A stretch of 64,000 nucleotides of DNA, from assembly GCA_003612485.1 (NCBI GenBank), contig RAZA01000006.1:1-64000 (forward strand), read 5' to 3'. The notes beneath the pieces were generated by a model. The model saw only the letters and a list, made by a program, of their open reading frames with translations, did not search any database and was not told where the DNA came from. The translations under genes were made by a program, and so were the position numbers. Below, piece after piece: positions 46,401-55,689 of the stretch. The stretch is from a bacterium D16-50 (GTDB taxonomy: Bacteria > Bacillota > Clostridia > Lachnospirales > Lachnospiraceae). How positions within the stretch are numbered: the first letter of the stretch is position 1; every line of letters starts with the position of its first letter.

Positions 46401-46631
46401 ATCAGCAAGATCCAGACCATGCGCAAGGACGCTGGCTTCGAGGTCATGGACCACATCCGGGTATCCGTCAACGGAAACCCCAAGCTGGCGGACATTGCCG
46501 CCCGAAACTCCGAGTCCATCTGCGGCAAGGTGCTGGCGGAGGAGCTGACCGCGGGGGCGGACTTCGCCGTGGCCAAGGAATGGAGTGTGAACGGGGAGCA
46601 GACCGTCATCGCGGTGGAGAGAATCGGATAG
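43416..46631 (+). CDS. ileS: Isoleucyl-tRNA synthetase, eukaryote-like (type 2)
   Basis: Charges tRNA-Ile. The 1071 residues have the class I signatures HIGH (55-58) and KMSKS (starting at K602), an editing (CP1) domain with [21 protein letters not shown], and an anticodon-binding C-terminus. The extra length and features such as [20 protein letters not shown] point to the type 2 form, which tends to be less sensitive to mupirocin than type 1; the resistance itself is inference. It is controlled by the T-box in front. Confidence 0.96.
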   Translation: [1071 protein letters not shown]

Positions 46632-46700
46632 AGTCCAAAGCAGAATTTAGGCGGTGGAAACGGGCCGCCGAAGCCGGAATTCAATTTTTTAGAAAAGTAG

Positions 46701-46729
46701 TTGGAATAGCAGGGAATATTTGGTATAAT
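46701..46729 (+). promoter_or_regulatory. Promoter of glgP
   Basis: TTGGAA (46701-46706), a 17-base spacer and perfect TATAAT (46724-46729) with an extended TGG. It is about 60 bases before the glgP start. Confidence 0.7.
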
Positions 46730-46789
46730 ACAAAATAGCTTTGTCAGATTTTCAGCCAATAGAGATTCGGCAGGAAGGGAGAATTGTTT

Positions 46790-49363
46790 ATGAGGAAGGA
46801 AAAGAATACCGCAAAGGCGGCAGAGATTAAGGGCTGCGCCAACGGGGCCTGTGAGGAAAAGGATTCGGCTGTGAAGGCGGAGACTTTAGGGGCACAGGAA
46901 AAGAAAAACGAATTCGATAAAGATTTGTTCAAGAGAAGCATTATTTACAATGTAATGACCATGTACCGCAAGACTCTGGAGGAGGCTACGCCTCAGCAGA
47001 TTTTTCAGGCGGCGTCTCTGGCCATCAAGGACCGTATCATCGGGAACTGGATGACTACACAGAAGGCCTATGAGAAGGAAGATCCTAAGATGGTTTACTA
47101 CATGTCCATGGAATTCCTTATGGGGCGGGCGCTGGGAAACAACCTGATCAACCTGCAGGCTTATGAGGGAGCCAAGGAGGTTCTGGAAGAGCTGGGCGTA
47201 GATATCAACGTCATCGAGGATCAGGAGCCGGATGCTGCTCTGGGCAACGGAGGCTTGGGCCGTCTGGCGGCATGTTTTCTGGACTCTCTGGCAACCCTTG
47301 GCTATCCCGCCTACGGCTGCGGCATCCGTTACCGCTACGGCATGTTCAAGCAGCAGATCAAGGACGGTTTTCAGGTGGAGGTGCCGGACAACTGGCTGGC
47401 GGAGGGAAATCCCTTTGAGCTGCGCAGACCGGAATATGCCAAGATCGTCAAGTTCGGCGGCCATGTTTCCATGGGATGCGATGAGAACGGCAGAAGCTGC
47501 TTCGTGCAGGAAGGCTATCAGGCGGTGCGGGCTATTCCCTATGATCTGCCCATCGTAGGATACGGCAACGGCATCGTGAACACCCTGAGGATCTGGGATG
47601 CGGAGTCTCTGGGAGGATTTCAGCTGGATTCCTTTGACAAGGGAGACTACAGCAAGGCAGTGGAGCAGGAGAATCTGGCCAGAAATCTGGTGGATGTGCT
47701 GTATCCCAACGACAATCATTACGCGGGCAAGGAGCTGCGCTTAAAGCAGCAGTATTTCTTCATCTCCGCTTCCGTTCAGGAGGCCGTGGAGAAATATATG
47801 AGAAAGCATGACGATATCCATCGTTTTCCTGAGAAGGTGACATTCCAGCTCAACGATACCCATCCCACGGTGGCGGTGCCGGAGCTGATGCGCATCCTTC
47901 TGGACGATTATCATCTTGGCTGGGACGAGGCATGGGACATCACCACCAGAACCTGCGCCTATACCAACCATACCATCATGGCGGAGGCTCTGGAGAAATG
48001 GCCCATCGACCTGTTTTCGAGGCTTCTTCCCAGAATCTACCAGATCGTGGAGGAGATCAACCGCAGGTTCGTGAGACAGATCGAGGAGAAGTATTCCAAG
48101 GTCTACGGGGTGGACGTGCAGGAGAAGATCCGCAAGATGGCGATTCTTTACGACGGACAGGTGAAGATGGCCCATATGGCCATCGTGGCGGGCTATTCCG
48201 TAAACGGCGTGGCCAGACTGCACACGGATATACTGAAGCATCAGGAGCTGAAGGATTTCTACGAGATGTTCCCTGAGCGTTTCAACAACAAGACCAACGG
48301 CATCACCCAGAGACGCTTCCTGCTTCACGGCAATCCCCTGCTGGCCGAGTGGGTGAGCTCCAAGGTGGGCGAGGGCTGGATCACGGATCTGCCTCAGATC
48401 GGCGCTCTGAAGAGTCTGGCCGACGACAAGGCGGCCCAGAAGGAGTTCATGGAGATCAAGTATCAGAACAAGCTTCGTCTGGCAAAATATATTCAGGAAC
48501 ACAACGGCGTGGAGGTGGATCCCAATTCCATCTTCGACGTGCAGGTGAAGCGTCTCCACGAGTATAAGAGGCAGCTGCTGAACATTCTCCATGTGATGTA
48601 TCTGTACAACGAACTGAAGGCTCATCCGGAGATGGAATTCTTCCCCAGAACTTTTATCTTCGGGGCAAAGGCTGCAGCGGGCTATAGAAATGCGAAGCTG
48701 ACCATCAAGCTCATCAACGCCGTGGCGGAGGTGGTGAACAAGGATGCCTCCATCGGCGGCAAGATCAAGGTGGTGTTCATCGAGAACTACAATGTGTCCA
48801 ACGCGGAGATCATCTTTGCGGCAGCGGACGTGTCAGAGCAGATTTCCACCGCCAGCAAGGAGGCGTCCGGCACCGGAAACATGAAGTTCATGCTGAACGG
48901 CGCTCTGACGCTGGGGACCATGGACGGCGCCAATGTGGAGATCGTGGAGGAGGTAGGGGAGGAGAATGCCTTTATCTTTGGCCTCAGCTCCGATGAGGTC
49001 ATCCGCTATGAGAACGAGGGCGGCTATGATCCCATGCAGATTTTCAACAGTGACAAGGACCTTCATAAGGTGCTGAGCCAGCTTATCGACGGCAGCTATT
49101 CTTCCGACAAGAATCTGTTCCTGCCGCTGTACAATTCTCTGCTGAATACCTTGTCCACCAACAAGGCCGACACTTATTTCATCCTGAAGGACTTCAAGGC
49201 TTATGCACAGGCCCAGAAGAAGGTGGAGGAGGCCTATAAGGATAAGGCGGGCTGGGCCAAGAGCGCCATTCTGAATGTGGCGTGCTCCGGCAAGTTCACC
49301 TCCGATAGGACCATTCAGCAGTATGTGGACGAGATCTGGCATCTGGGCAAGGTGACGCTGTAA
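46790..49363 (+). CDS. glgP: Glycogen/alpha-glucan phosphorylase
   Basis: Releases glucose 1-phosphate from glycogen with a PLP cofactor. The 857 residues start at ATG 46790 (AGGAAGGGAG upstream), with a TTG two codons earlier as a less likely alternative. The first 45 residues are a charged, low-complexity extension. The catalytic core is standard: YYMSMEFLMGRAL, LGNGGLGRLAACFLDS, and the PLP lysine in GTGNMKFMLNGA (about K699). It complements glgCD at 19-21 kb for glycogen turnover. Confidence 0.96.
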   Translation: MRKEKNTAKAAEIKGCANGACEEKDSAVKAETLGAQEKKNEFDKDLFKRSIIYNVMTMYRKTLEEATPQQIFQAASLAIKDRIIGNWMTTQKAYEKEDPKMVYYMSMEFLMGRALGNNLINLQAYEGAKEVLEELGVDINVIEDQEPDAALGNGGLGRLAACFLDSLATLGYPAYGCGIRYRYGMFKQQIKDGFQVEVPDNWLAEGNPFELRRPEYAKIVKFGGHVSMGCDENGRSCFVQEGYQAVRAIPYDLPIVGYGNGIVNTLRIWDAESLGGFQLDSFDKGDYSKAVEQENLARNLVDVLYPNDNHYAGKELRLKQQYFFISASVQEAVEKYMRKHDDIHRFPEKVTFQLNDTHPTVAVPELMRILLDDYHLGWDEAWDITTRTCAYTNHTIMAEALEKWPIDLFSRLLPRIYQIVEEINRRFVRQIEEKYSKVYGVDVQEKIRKMAILYDGQVKMAHMAIVAGYSVNGVARLHTDILKHQELKDFYEMFPERFNNKTNGITQRRFLLHGNPLLAEWVSSKVGEGWITDLPQIGALKSLADDKAAQKEFMEIKYQNKLRLAKYIQEHNGVEVDPNSIFDVQVKRLHEYKRQLLNILHVMYLYNELKAHPEMEFFPRTFIFGAKAAAGYRNAKLTIKLINAVAEVVNKDASIGGKIKVVFIENYNVSNAEIIFAAADVSEQISTASKEASGTGNMKFMLNGALTLGTMDGANVEIVEEVGEENAFIFGLSSDEVIRYENEGGYDPMQIFNSDKDLHKVLSQLIDGSYSSDKNLFLPLYNSLLNTLSTNKADTYFILKDFKAYAQAQKKVEEAYKDKAGWAKSAILNVACSGKFTSDRTIQQYVDEIWHLGKVTL

Positions 49364-49418
49364 ACAACAGCGTGAGAGATCGGCTGTGTTGATTGTTTTT
49401 TCTTGAATAGGAACATTG

Positions 49419-49452
49419 GCATATAGCATACCTGGTTGGGTATGCTATATGC
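49419..49452. terminator. Perfect 14-bp inverted repeat after glgP
   Basis: GCATATAGCATACC (49419-49432) and GGTATGCTATATGC (49439-49452) with loop TGGTTG. No T-run follows on either strand, so it may be a weak terminator, an mRNA 3' stabiliser or a protein site. Confidence 0.5.
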
Positions 49453-49621
49453 TTCATGGCAGGTGCAGGAAGGCGAAAGATTCAAAATGCTTCCGGGGAC
49501 AAAAAATTATGGCAGGAGGTTCCTGAGGCATAGGGGGCCGGAGCTGTGGCAGGTCCAAGGAGAACAGCGGCGCTGGGAGCAAAAACGCAGATAAGAGCCG
49601 TCAGAATAAGGAAATAGCAGA

Positions 49622-50383
49622 ATGGATTTGAGAGAGAAGGACGGAAAAGGGAAAGGGGCTGCCAACAGACATCCGTGGGAGTTGAGCAGGACCGGACGAG
49701 TGCTGGGAGTATTGGCAGGATATCTGGGCAGGAAAAGTGAAAACAGCGGCAGAAGATATGTGAATATAGGGGCGGGAGATCTGTATTTTGACAATCGCCT
49801 TCTGGGGAAATACGAGGGTGACCGCGCGTATGCCGTGGATCTGGAGTATGATGAGCAGGTTCCCGATTACCCTAGAGTGGAGAAGTTCCATTATCTGGAG
49901 GAAGTGCCGGGAGAGATGGACTATGCGATCATGATGGACTCTCTGGAATATATGCCGGATGACGCGGCATATCTCAAGGCTCTCAGCGGCAAGGTGAAAG
50001 AGGGCGGATATCTGTTCTTCACATTGCCTGCGCTGCAATCCGTTTTTTCCGAGCATGATCGTATCGTGGGAAATCTGCGCCGGTATAATGTCAGGGGATT
50101 CCGGAAACTGGCCGCGGCGGTTCCCGGATTGGAAGTAGTGGAATGTCAGTATTTTTATACCTGCCTGCTTCTGATCCGTTATCTGCAGGTACGCCTGCAC
50201 CTGAGAATCGACCGGGAGAGAAAGGTGACTTCAGGATGGAAGTATTCGGAAAGGAATCCGCTCACAAGATGTATGGTATGGTTTCTGAACATAGATTTCG
50301 CAGTGAATAGGGCGTTGAGCAAAATTGGAATCAGACTACCGGGACTATCGTTGCTTGTAGTCTGTAGGAAGGAGAAGCCATGA
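49622..50383 (+). CDS. Class I SAM-dependent methyltransferase-like protein
   Basis: A 253-residue protein with a methyltransferase-like core: motif [14 protein letters not shown], acidic strand [10 protein letters not shown], then [18 protein letters not shown] and [20 protein letters not shown]-terminal tail of about 70 residues is rich in basic and hydrophobic residues. The ATG of the next gene overlaps its stop by four bases, so translation is coupled to the hydratase. Together with the membrane protein after that, it may act in a glycan or lipid modification pathway; the substrate is unknown. Confidence 0.75.
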   Translation: MDLREKDGKGKGAANRHPWELSRTGRVLGVLAGYLGRKSENSGRRYVNIGAGDLYFDNRLLGKYEGDRAYAVDLEYDEQVPDYPRVEKFHYLEEVPGEMDYAIMMDSLEYMPDDAAYLKALSGKVKEGGYLFFTLPALQSVFSEHDRIVGNLRRYNVRGFRKLAAAVPGLEVVECQYFYTCLLLIRYLQVRLHLRIDRERKVTSGWKYSERNPLTRCMVWFLNIDFAVNRALSKIGIRLPGLSLLVVCRKEKP

Positions 50384-52692
50384 TCGATTTGTTACAGGGC
50401 GGCGTATATCTGGTGGACGGCAGGGAAATCATAGCCGACGGACCGGATGCGGCGCAGGCCGTTTTGCAGAAGACGGGAAAGACCGTCATGAAAGAGGAGG
50501 CGGCGAGACAGACCATCGCCTACGGCATTCTGGAGAGCCACAATACCTCCGGAAATATGGACAAGCTGAAAATCAGGTTCGATAAGCTCACCAGTCATGA
50601 TATTACCTTTGTGGGGATCATACAGACGGCCCGGGCTTCGGGGCTGCAGAGATTTCCCATGCCCTATGTACTGACCAACTGCCACAATTCTCTCTGCGCC
50701 GTGGGAGGCACCATCAACGAAGACGACCATATGTTTGGACTCAGCTGTGCAAAGAAGTACGGCGGGGTCTATGTGCCGCCCCATCAGGCCGTGATTCATC
50801 AGTACGCCAGAGAGATGATGGCGGAGGGCGGCGGCATGATTCTGGGCTCCGATTCCCATACCCGCTACGGGGCATTGGGCACCATGGCGGTGGGAGAGGG
50901 GGGACCGGAGCTGGTGAAACAGCTCCTGAACCAGACTTATGACATCAATATGCCCGAGGTGGTGGGAGTCTATCTCACCGGATGCCCGGTGAAGGGCGTG
51001 GGACCTCAGGACGTGGCTTTGGCGATCATAGGGGCTGTCTTTAAAAACGGCTTTGTGAAAAACAAGGTGATGGAGTTTGTGGGCCCCGGGGTGGCTTCCC
51101 TGAGCGCAGACTTCCGCATCGGAATCGACGTGATGACCACGGAAACCACATGTTTATCTTCTATATGGGAGACGGATGAGAGCATTCAGGAATTCTACGA
51201 GATCCATGGCCGTAAGGGGGACTATAGAAAGCTTGCCCCGGGCCGGACGGCGTATTATGATGGCATGATTGTGGTGGATCTGGACAAGATCCGGCCTATG
51301 ATCGCCATGCCCTTCCATCCCAGCAACACGGTGTCCATAGAGGAGCTGAATGAAAATCTGATGGACATTCTGGACGAGACGGAGAAGAGGGCGCTGGTGA
51401 GCTTAGAGGGTGCAAAGGCCGCGGACGGCTCTCCTCTGGAATTTCGGCTGAAGAACAAGGTCCGGGACGGAAAATTCATGGTGGATCAGGGCATCATTGC
51501 CGGCTGTGCAGGGGGCGGCTTTGAAAACATCTGTGCCGCAGCGGATATTCTGAAAGGACGTTCCATCGGCGCCGGCGGATTTACTCTCAGCGTGTATCCT
51601 GCCTCCATGCCCGTGTACATGGAACTGGTGAAAAACGGCTGTGCCGCCGCTATTATGGAGACAGGCGCAGTGATGAAGACGGCGTTCTGCGGTCCCTGCT
51701 TCGGTGCGGGGGATACCCCTGCCAACAATGCCTTTAGCATTCGCCATTCTACCAGAAACTTTCCCAATAGGGAGGGCAGCAAGCTTCAGAACGGCCAGAT
51801 TTCCTCCGTTGCCCTGATGGATGCCCGCTCTATTGCCGCCACGGCGGCCAATCAGGGGATTCTCACCCCCGCTACGGACTTCGACGGGGAGATGGGCAGG
51901 TATCAGTATCATTTCGACAGCAGAATCTATGCCAACAGAGTGTTTGATTCCAAGGGCTTGGCGGATCCGGACACGGAAATCCAGCTGGGCCCCAATATCA
52001 AGGACTGGCCGGCCATGGGTGCGCTGCCGGAGAATCTGCTTTTGCAGGTGGTCAGCGAGATCCACGATCCCGTCACCACCACAGACGAGCTGATTCCCTC
52101 CGGGGAGACATCCTCCTACCGATCCAATCCTCTGGGGCTGGCGGAGTTTACCTTAAGCCGCAAGGATCCGGACTATGTGGCCAGAGCCAAGGAGATCCAG
52201 AAGGCGGAGAAGGAGCGGATGAAGGGGGGCCATCCTTGCAGCGCGCTGCCGGTTTTGAAGGAGCTGATGAAGGTGATCAAGGAGCAGTTTCCGGAGACCG
52301 GCCATGCCAACACCGGCTTCGGCTCCACCATCTTTGCGGTGAAGCCCGGGGACGGCTCTGCAAGGGAGCAGGCGGCTTCCTGCCAGAAGGTGCTGGGGGG
52401 CTGGGCCAATATCGCCAACGAATATGCCACCAAGCGGTATCGCTCCAATTTGATCAATTGGGGTATGCTGCCCTTCCTGATCAAGGAGGGAGAACTGCCC
52501 TTTGGGAATCTGGATTATCTGTTCCTTCCGGGCATCAGAAAAGCCGTGGAGGAGAGCGCCGATGCGATTACGGCCTATGTGGTAGGCCAAGGCGGGTTAA
52601 AGCCTTTTGAGCTTCGTCTGGGCGAGCTTACGCAGGAGGAAAGGCAGATTATTTTGAAGGGCTGCCTGATCAATTATAATAGGGTGGATTGA
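50380..52692 (+). CDS. Aconitase-family hydratase (YbhJ-like)
   Basis: A 770-residue protein of the aconitase superfamily. An early [12 protein letters not shown] and the later CGPCFGAGD carry cysteines suited to a 4Fe-4S cluster, and [20 protein letters not shown] is the aconitase DSHT motif. The C-terminal swivel domain includes [13 protein letters not shown] and [19 protein letters not shown]. The order differs from AcnA, and the closest described relatives are YbhJ-type 'putative hydratases'. It starts at an ATG overlapping the upstream methyltransferase stop (ATGA). No citrate-cycle genes are near, so it may dehydrate a different hydroxy acid. Confidence 0.85.
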   Translation: MIDLLQGGVYLVDGREIIADGPDAAQAVLQKTGKTVMKEEAARQTIAYGILESHNTSGNMDKLKIRFDKLTSHDITFVGIIQTARASGLQRFPMPYVLTNCHNSLCAVGGTINEDDHMFGLSCAKKYGGVYVPPHQAVIHQYAREMMAEGGGMILGSDSHTRYGALGTMAVGEGGPELVKQLLNQTYDINMPEVVGVYLTGCPVKGVGPQDVALAIIGAVFKNGFVKNKVMEFVGPGVASLSADFRIGIDVMTTETTCLSSIWETDESIQEFYEIHGRKGDYRKLAPGRTAYYDGMIVVDLDKIRPMIAMPFHPSNTVSIEELNENLMDILDETEKRALVSLEGAKAADGSPLEFRLKNKVRDGKFMVDQGIIAGCAGGGFENICAAADILKGRSIGAGGFTLSVYPASMPVYMELVKNGCAAAIMETGAVMKTAFCGPCFGAGDTPANNAFSIRHSTRNFPNREGSKLQNGQISSVALMDARSIAATAANQGILTPATDFDGEMGRYQYHFDSRIYANRVFDSKGLADPDTEIQLGPNIKDWPAMGALPENLLLQVVSEIHDPVTTTDELIPSGETSSYRSNPLGLAEFTLSRKDPDYVARAKEIQKAEKERMKGGHPCSALPVLKELMKVIKEQFPETGHANTGFGSTIFAVKPGDGSAREQAASCQKVLGGWANIANEYATKRYRSNLINWGMLPFLIKEGELPFGNLDYLFLPGIRKAVEESADAITAYVVGQGGLKPFELRLGELTQEERQIILKGCLINYNRVD

Positions 52693-52730
52693 GCCGTAGA
52701 GGTACGGAGACGGAACAAGAAGGGCTGGGA

Positions 52731-54185
52731 ATGAAAGAAAAGCTGTCGTTTAGAAACTATATATCCGGAAACCGCAGGACCATGGTGCTGCTGGGGATGT
52801 TCGTGACGGCCTTTTTTCTGATCCGTCTCCTATTTCCCACCGTGGGCTATGACACGGATGAATGGGTGGTCTCTCCTGAATCCACTTTGCTCCACTGGGA
52901 AAACCTCGGCCGGTATTCCCTTGTGTGGATGAAACGCCTGACGGGAAACGGGGCCAATCTGTATCTTATGAACGGAGCCACCGCTGTCAATGTATATCTG
53001 TATACGGTGCTGTTTCTCTATTTCCTGAATAGGACGGGGAGGGCGGGAGGATGGAAGCGGGATCTTCTGTGCGGGATGGTTCTGGTGTCCGCCCCCATAT
53101 TCTGCGAGCAGTATTATTTTACCCTCCAGAGCGCGGAAGTGTCTTTTTCCATGCTTTTGATGATGGCGGCGTTTCTTCTGACCAGACGGGTGCTGGAGCG
53201 GTGGGAATGGCTGTCTGCCGCAGGGCTGGTGGTATTGCTGCTGTTTGTGTTCGGCGCCTATCAGGCCTTTGTCAATGTGTATGTGGTGGGGGTGCTGATC
53301 TGCCTGTACGGACGCGGCAGCGAGAACAAGAGGGATAATCTGGGGAGGATCGGGACGGCGCTGGCCATATTCTTCGTCTCTCTGCTGGGCCATCTGGGCA
53401 TCGCGTATCTGGTGCGGGGCGGGACATTTGCAGCGCAGAGCGGATATCTGGAGGTGGTCTGGCTTCAGGAACCCTTCTACATAGGGCTGAAGAACATCAT
53501 CTTTGCGGTGGGGAAGGTGGTGCTGGGCTATGGAACCATCCTGAATCTCTCCTATACGTTCTGCATGATCTTTGTCTTTGTCCAGATCAAGAGAGGGGGC
53601 TTTGCCCTCAGCTGGAAGCATTTTTATCTGCTGGCATTGCTGGCGTCCCCGTTTCTGCTGCACATAGTCACGGGACAGCCGCTGAACGCGCCCCGGGCCG
53701 AGCTGAGCCTGCCTCTGCTGTGCGCGTTCTTGTTCTGGAAATATTATGGCGCGGGCAGATGGGCCTCGCGGGCACTTTGCCTGATCATAGCATCCCAGCT
53801 TGTACACAGCCAACTGCTCATGTACAGCGATTATCTGCGCAATGAGAATGATAAGGCCATTGCGGAAAAGATCTATAAGGACTGCGGCGCGGACGAAGAT
53901 ACGGTGATTGTCTTTAAAGGGGTGCGGCATGCGGAGGATAGCGTGCCGGTGCTGCTGGGACATGTCATAGGGAGATCCTTCTTTGAATGGACGCCCATGA
54001 CGGATGTGAACAATGCCAGCGTCCACCGCATCAGATGCTTTATGGAATTCTATGGAATGGACTTTGTCTGCCCCGATGATGCCACGGCGGCCAGAGGAGA
54101 GGAGATCGCCTTTCCGGCAGCATATCCGGAGGAAGGATATATAGTTGAGCTGGACGGGGTATATTATGTGAATCTGGGAGATTAG
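52731..54185 (+). CDS. GtrII-like membrane glucosyltransferase-domain protein
   Basis: A 484-residue polytopic protein with roughly ten membrane segments. After the first comes FPTVGYDTDEW and then ENLGRYSLVWMKRL, the acidic loop and R-rich pattern found in GtrII/GT-C proteins that decorate surface glycans using lipid-linked sugars. The C-terminal 110 residues are soluble. The ATG at 52731 is preferred over a TTG that overlaps the hydratase stop. It is third in an apparent unit with the methyltransferase and hydratase. Confidence 0.65.
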   Translation: MKEKLSFRNYISGNRRTMVLLGMFVTAFFLIRLLFPTVGYDTDEWVVSPESTLLHWENLGRYSLVWMKRLTGNGANLYLMNGATAVNVYLYTVLFLYFLNRTGRAGGWKRDLLCGMVLVSAPIFCEQYYFTLQSAEVSFSMLLMMAAFLLTRRVLERWEWLSAAGLVVLLLFVFGAYQAFVNVYVVGVLICLYGRGSENKRDNLGRIGTALAIFFVSLLGHLGIAYLVRGGTFAAQSGYLEVVWLQEPFYIGLKNIIFAVGKVVLGYGTILNLSYTFCMIFVFVQIKRGGFALSWKHFYLLALLASPFLLHIVTGQPLNAPRAELSLPLLCAFLFWKYYGAGRWASRALCLIIASQLVHSQLLMYSDYLRNENDKAIAEKIYKDCGADEDTVIVFKGVRHAEDSVPVLLGHVIGRSFFEWTPMTDVNNASVHRIRCFMEFYGMDFVCPDDATAARGEEIAFPAAYPEEGYIVELDGVYYVNLGD

Positions 54186-54215
54186 CAGGATAGGAGTAGG
54201 ACAAGGCAGGCAGAA

Positions 54216-54665
54216 TCAATCTGCCTTTTTGGGAGACAGCCAGAGCCGGGCAAGCCGTACCGCGTCTATGAGGAAGGGGATCAGGAAGATCAGCGTCATC
54301 ACGGCCATGGAGAGATTCTGCCCTGCTTCGGTGGAAGGGTTCACGGCGGCGAGAAACGAGAAGAAATGATTGAATAGGAAAACGCCTCCCATAAGCAGAA
54401 GGATGAAGAGCAGAAAGGCTATGAAGATGCTTTGTGCTATGTGCAGGCAGACCTGATAGAAGCAGCAGATATCATATACGAAGGCCACTGCCAGCAGTCT
54501 GAGCAGCAGGGCCGAACCTTCCGAAAAGTGGCCCATGGGTATTGCGAAGCCGCCTGCCAAGGCCAGCGCCAGCTTGATCCCGATGAGTATGAGCAGTATC
54601 TTTTTGTCGGTGGGCTTTAAGAAGTTTTTTGTATTTTCAGGATTGTTTTTCTGTATTTTTATCAC
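54216..54665 (-). CDS. Small integral membrane protein of unknown function
   Basis: A 149-residue protein with about four hydrophobic segments (around 23-42, 50-75, 80-105 and 122-140). It starts at GTG with GGAGGTAAGCG upstream. It runs convergent to the GtrII-like gene and divergent to the SseB gene. I recognise no family. Confidence 0.6.
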   Translation of the reverse strand: MIKIQKNNPENTKNFLKPTDKKILLILIGIKLALALAGGFAIPMGHFSEGSALLLRLLAVAFVYDICCFYQVCLHIAQSIFIAFLLFILLLMGGVFLFNHFFSFLAAVNPSTEAGQNLSMAVMTLIFLIPFLIDAVRLARLWLSPKKAD

Positions 54666-54802
54666 AGCGCTTACCTCCGTCCGGGTATCCTTCGCATGTG
54701 GCAGGGCGTTCCTGCCGTATACGCCAATGATACCATATTTTCAAGCGGCGGTAAAGATGCTTCAGCGGGGAATGGCCGCAGTATAATTGAGGAGGTATTG
54801 TC

Positions 54803-55345
54803 ATGGAATTCAACAAATCCGTATCAAATCCCTTGCTTGTAGGCTCTATAGAGCTGATGAAGGCGGAGGATACGCCGGAGCATCGCAATATGTTTCTGGG
54901 AGAGCTGATGAAGGCGGAGTTTATGAGCCCGGCCATCGTGGAGCCGGCCCCCCAAGAGGGCGAGGACGGAAAGCTGCAGATCATTCCGGGCAGCAAGGTG
55001 CAGTTTCCCATGCTTTCCGCCCCTGACGGAAAGAGGTTCTTTATGGCCTTCACGGATATGAGGGAATACGAGAAATGGAAGGAGAAAAATCCTGACTTTC
55101 CCACCTTCGCGTTGAAGCTGGAGGATTATGGAGCCATGCTGGTGCGAAAGGACGCACAGGGAAATGCCTGCCCCGCGCTGGGCATTGTCATCAATCCCTT
55201 TGGGGCGAATATCGTGATTCCCAGTCAGATGCTGATCCAGATGCTGTCCGCCAGAGTGGCTCAGGCGAAGCAGGCGGCCGAAAGGCAGGCGGTTCGGGTG
55301 GGAGCCGGGATCAGGCCCGGAGGCGCTCCGGATAAGGAGCAGTGA
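54803..55345 (+). CDS. SseB-family protein
   Basis: A 180-residue cytoplasmic protein with SseB N-terminal-domain similarity: FPMLSAPDGKRFFMAFTDMREYEKW, then YGAMLVR and GIVINPFGANIVIP. In E. coli SseB affects serine sensitivity; in Gram-positive bacteria the role is unknown. AGGAGGTATTGTC precedes the ATG. The C-terminal 35 residues are Ala/Arg-rich and probably disordered. Confidence 0.8.
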   Translation: MEFNKSVSNPLLVGSIELMKAEDTPEHRNMFLGELMKAEFMSPAIVEPAPQEGEDGKLQIIPGSKVQFPMLSAPDGKRFFMAFTDMREYEKWKEKNPDFPTFALKLEDYGAMLVRKDAQGNACPALGIVINPFGANIVIPSQMLIQMLSARVAQAKQAAERQAVRVGAGIRPGGAPDKEQ

Positions 55346-55689
55346 GGAAAAATCTGGAAGCAGAAGGCTAAAGAAAGCGGCTTTCCTGTCGATATAAATA
55401 GTACAGGAAAGCAGTTTGGCCGACTGCTGCCGAGTATGAATATGGACACCACGGATGGTATTTTTGCAGGGAAAGGATTTTCCTGCCGAATGCCGTTTTT
55501 TTATGCGGCGCAAGGCCTGCGATGGCAGATCTGCTGATGAGCGGGGGCCGGGGATAGCCCGGATATGCGCCAAGGGGGACAGGATGGAAGCCATAAAAGG
55601 TTCTTGAAGGGCAGTGTCGTCTGCGTCAGGGAGGACGGGGGGATCGGTGTGCTTTGAGGATGGGTGGGCCATAGAGGGGTGCAAAAGGA
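55346..55689. other. Intergenic region with three hairpins
   Basis: No gene. TTTCCTGT/ACAGGAAA (55382-55410), GCAGT/ACTGC just after it and GCAGGGAAA/TTTTCCTGC (about 55465-55490), followed by CCGTTTTTTT, look like termination signals after the SseB gene. The rest, 55510-55689, is GC-rich leader sequence without a recognised motif. Confidence 0.5.

Noticed and set aside
43440..46454. A 1004-codon open frame on the minus strand across ileS
   Set aside because: It is a composition shadow of ileS: histidine- and leucine-rich, no ribosome site, no domain, while the plus strand encodes a full synthetase.
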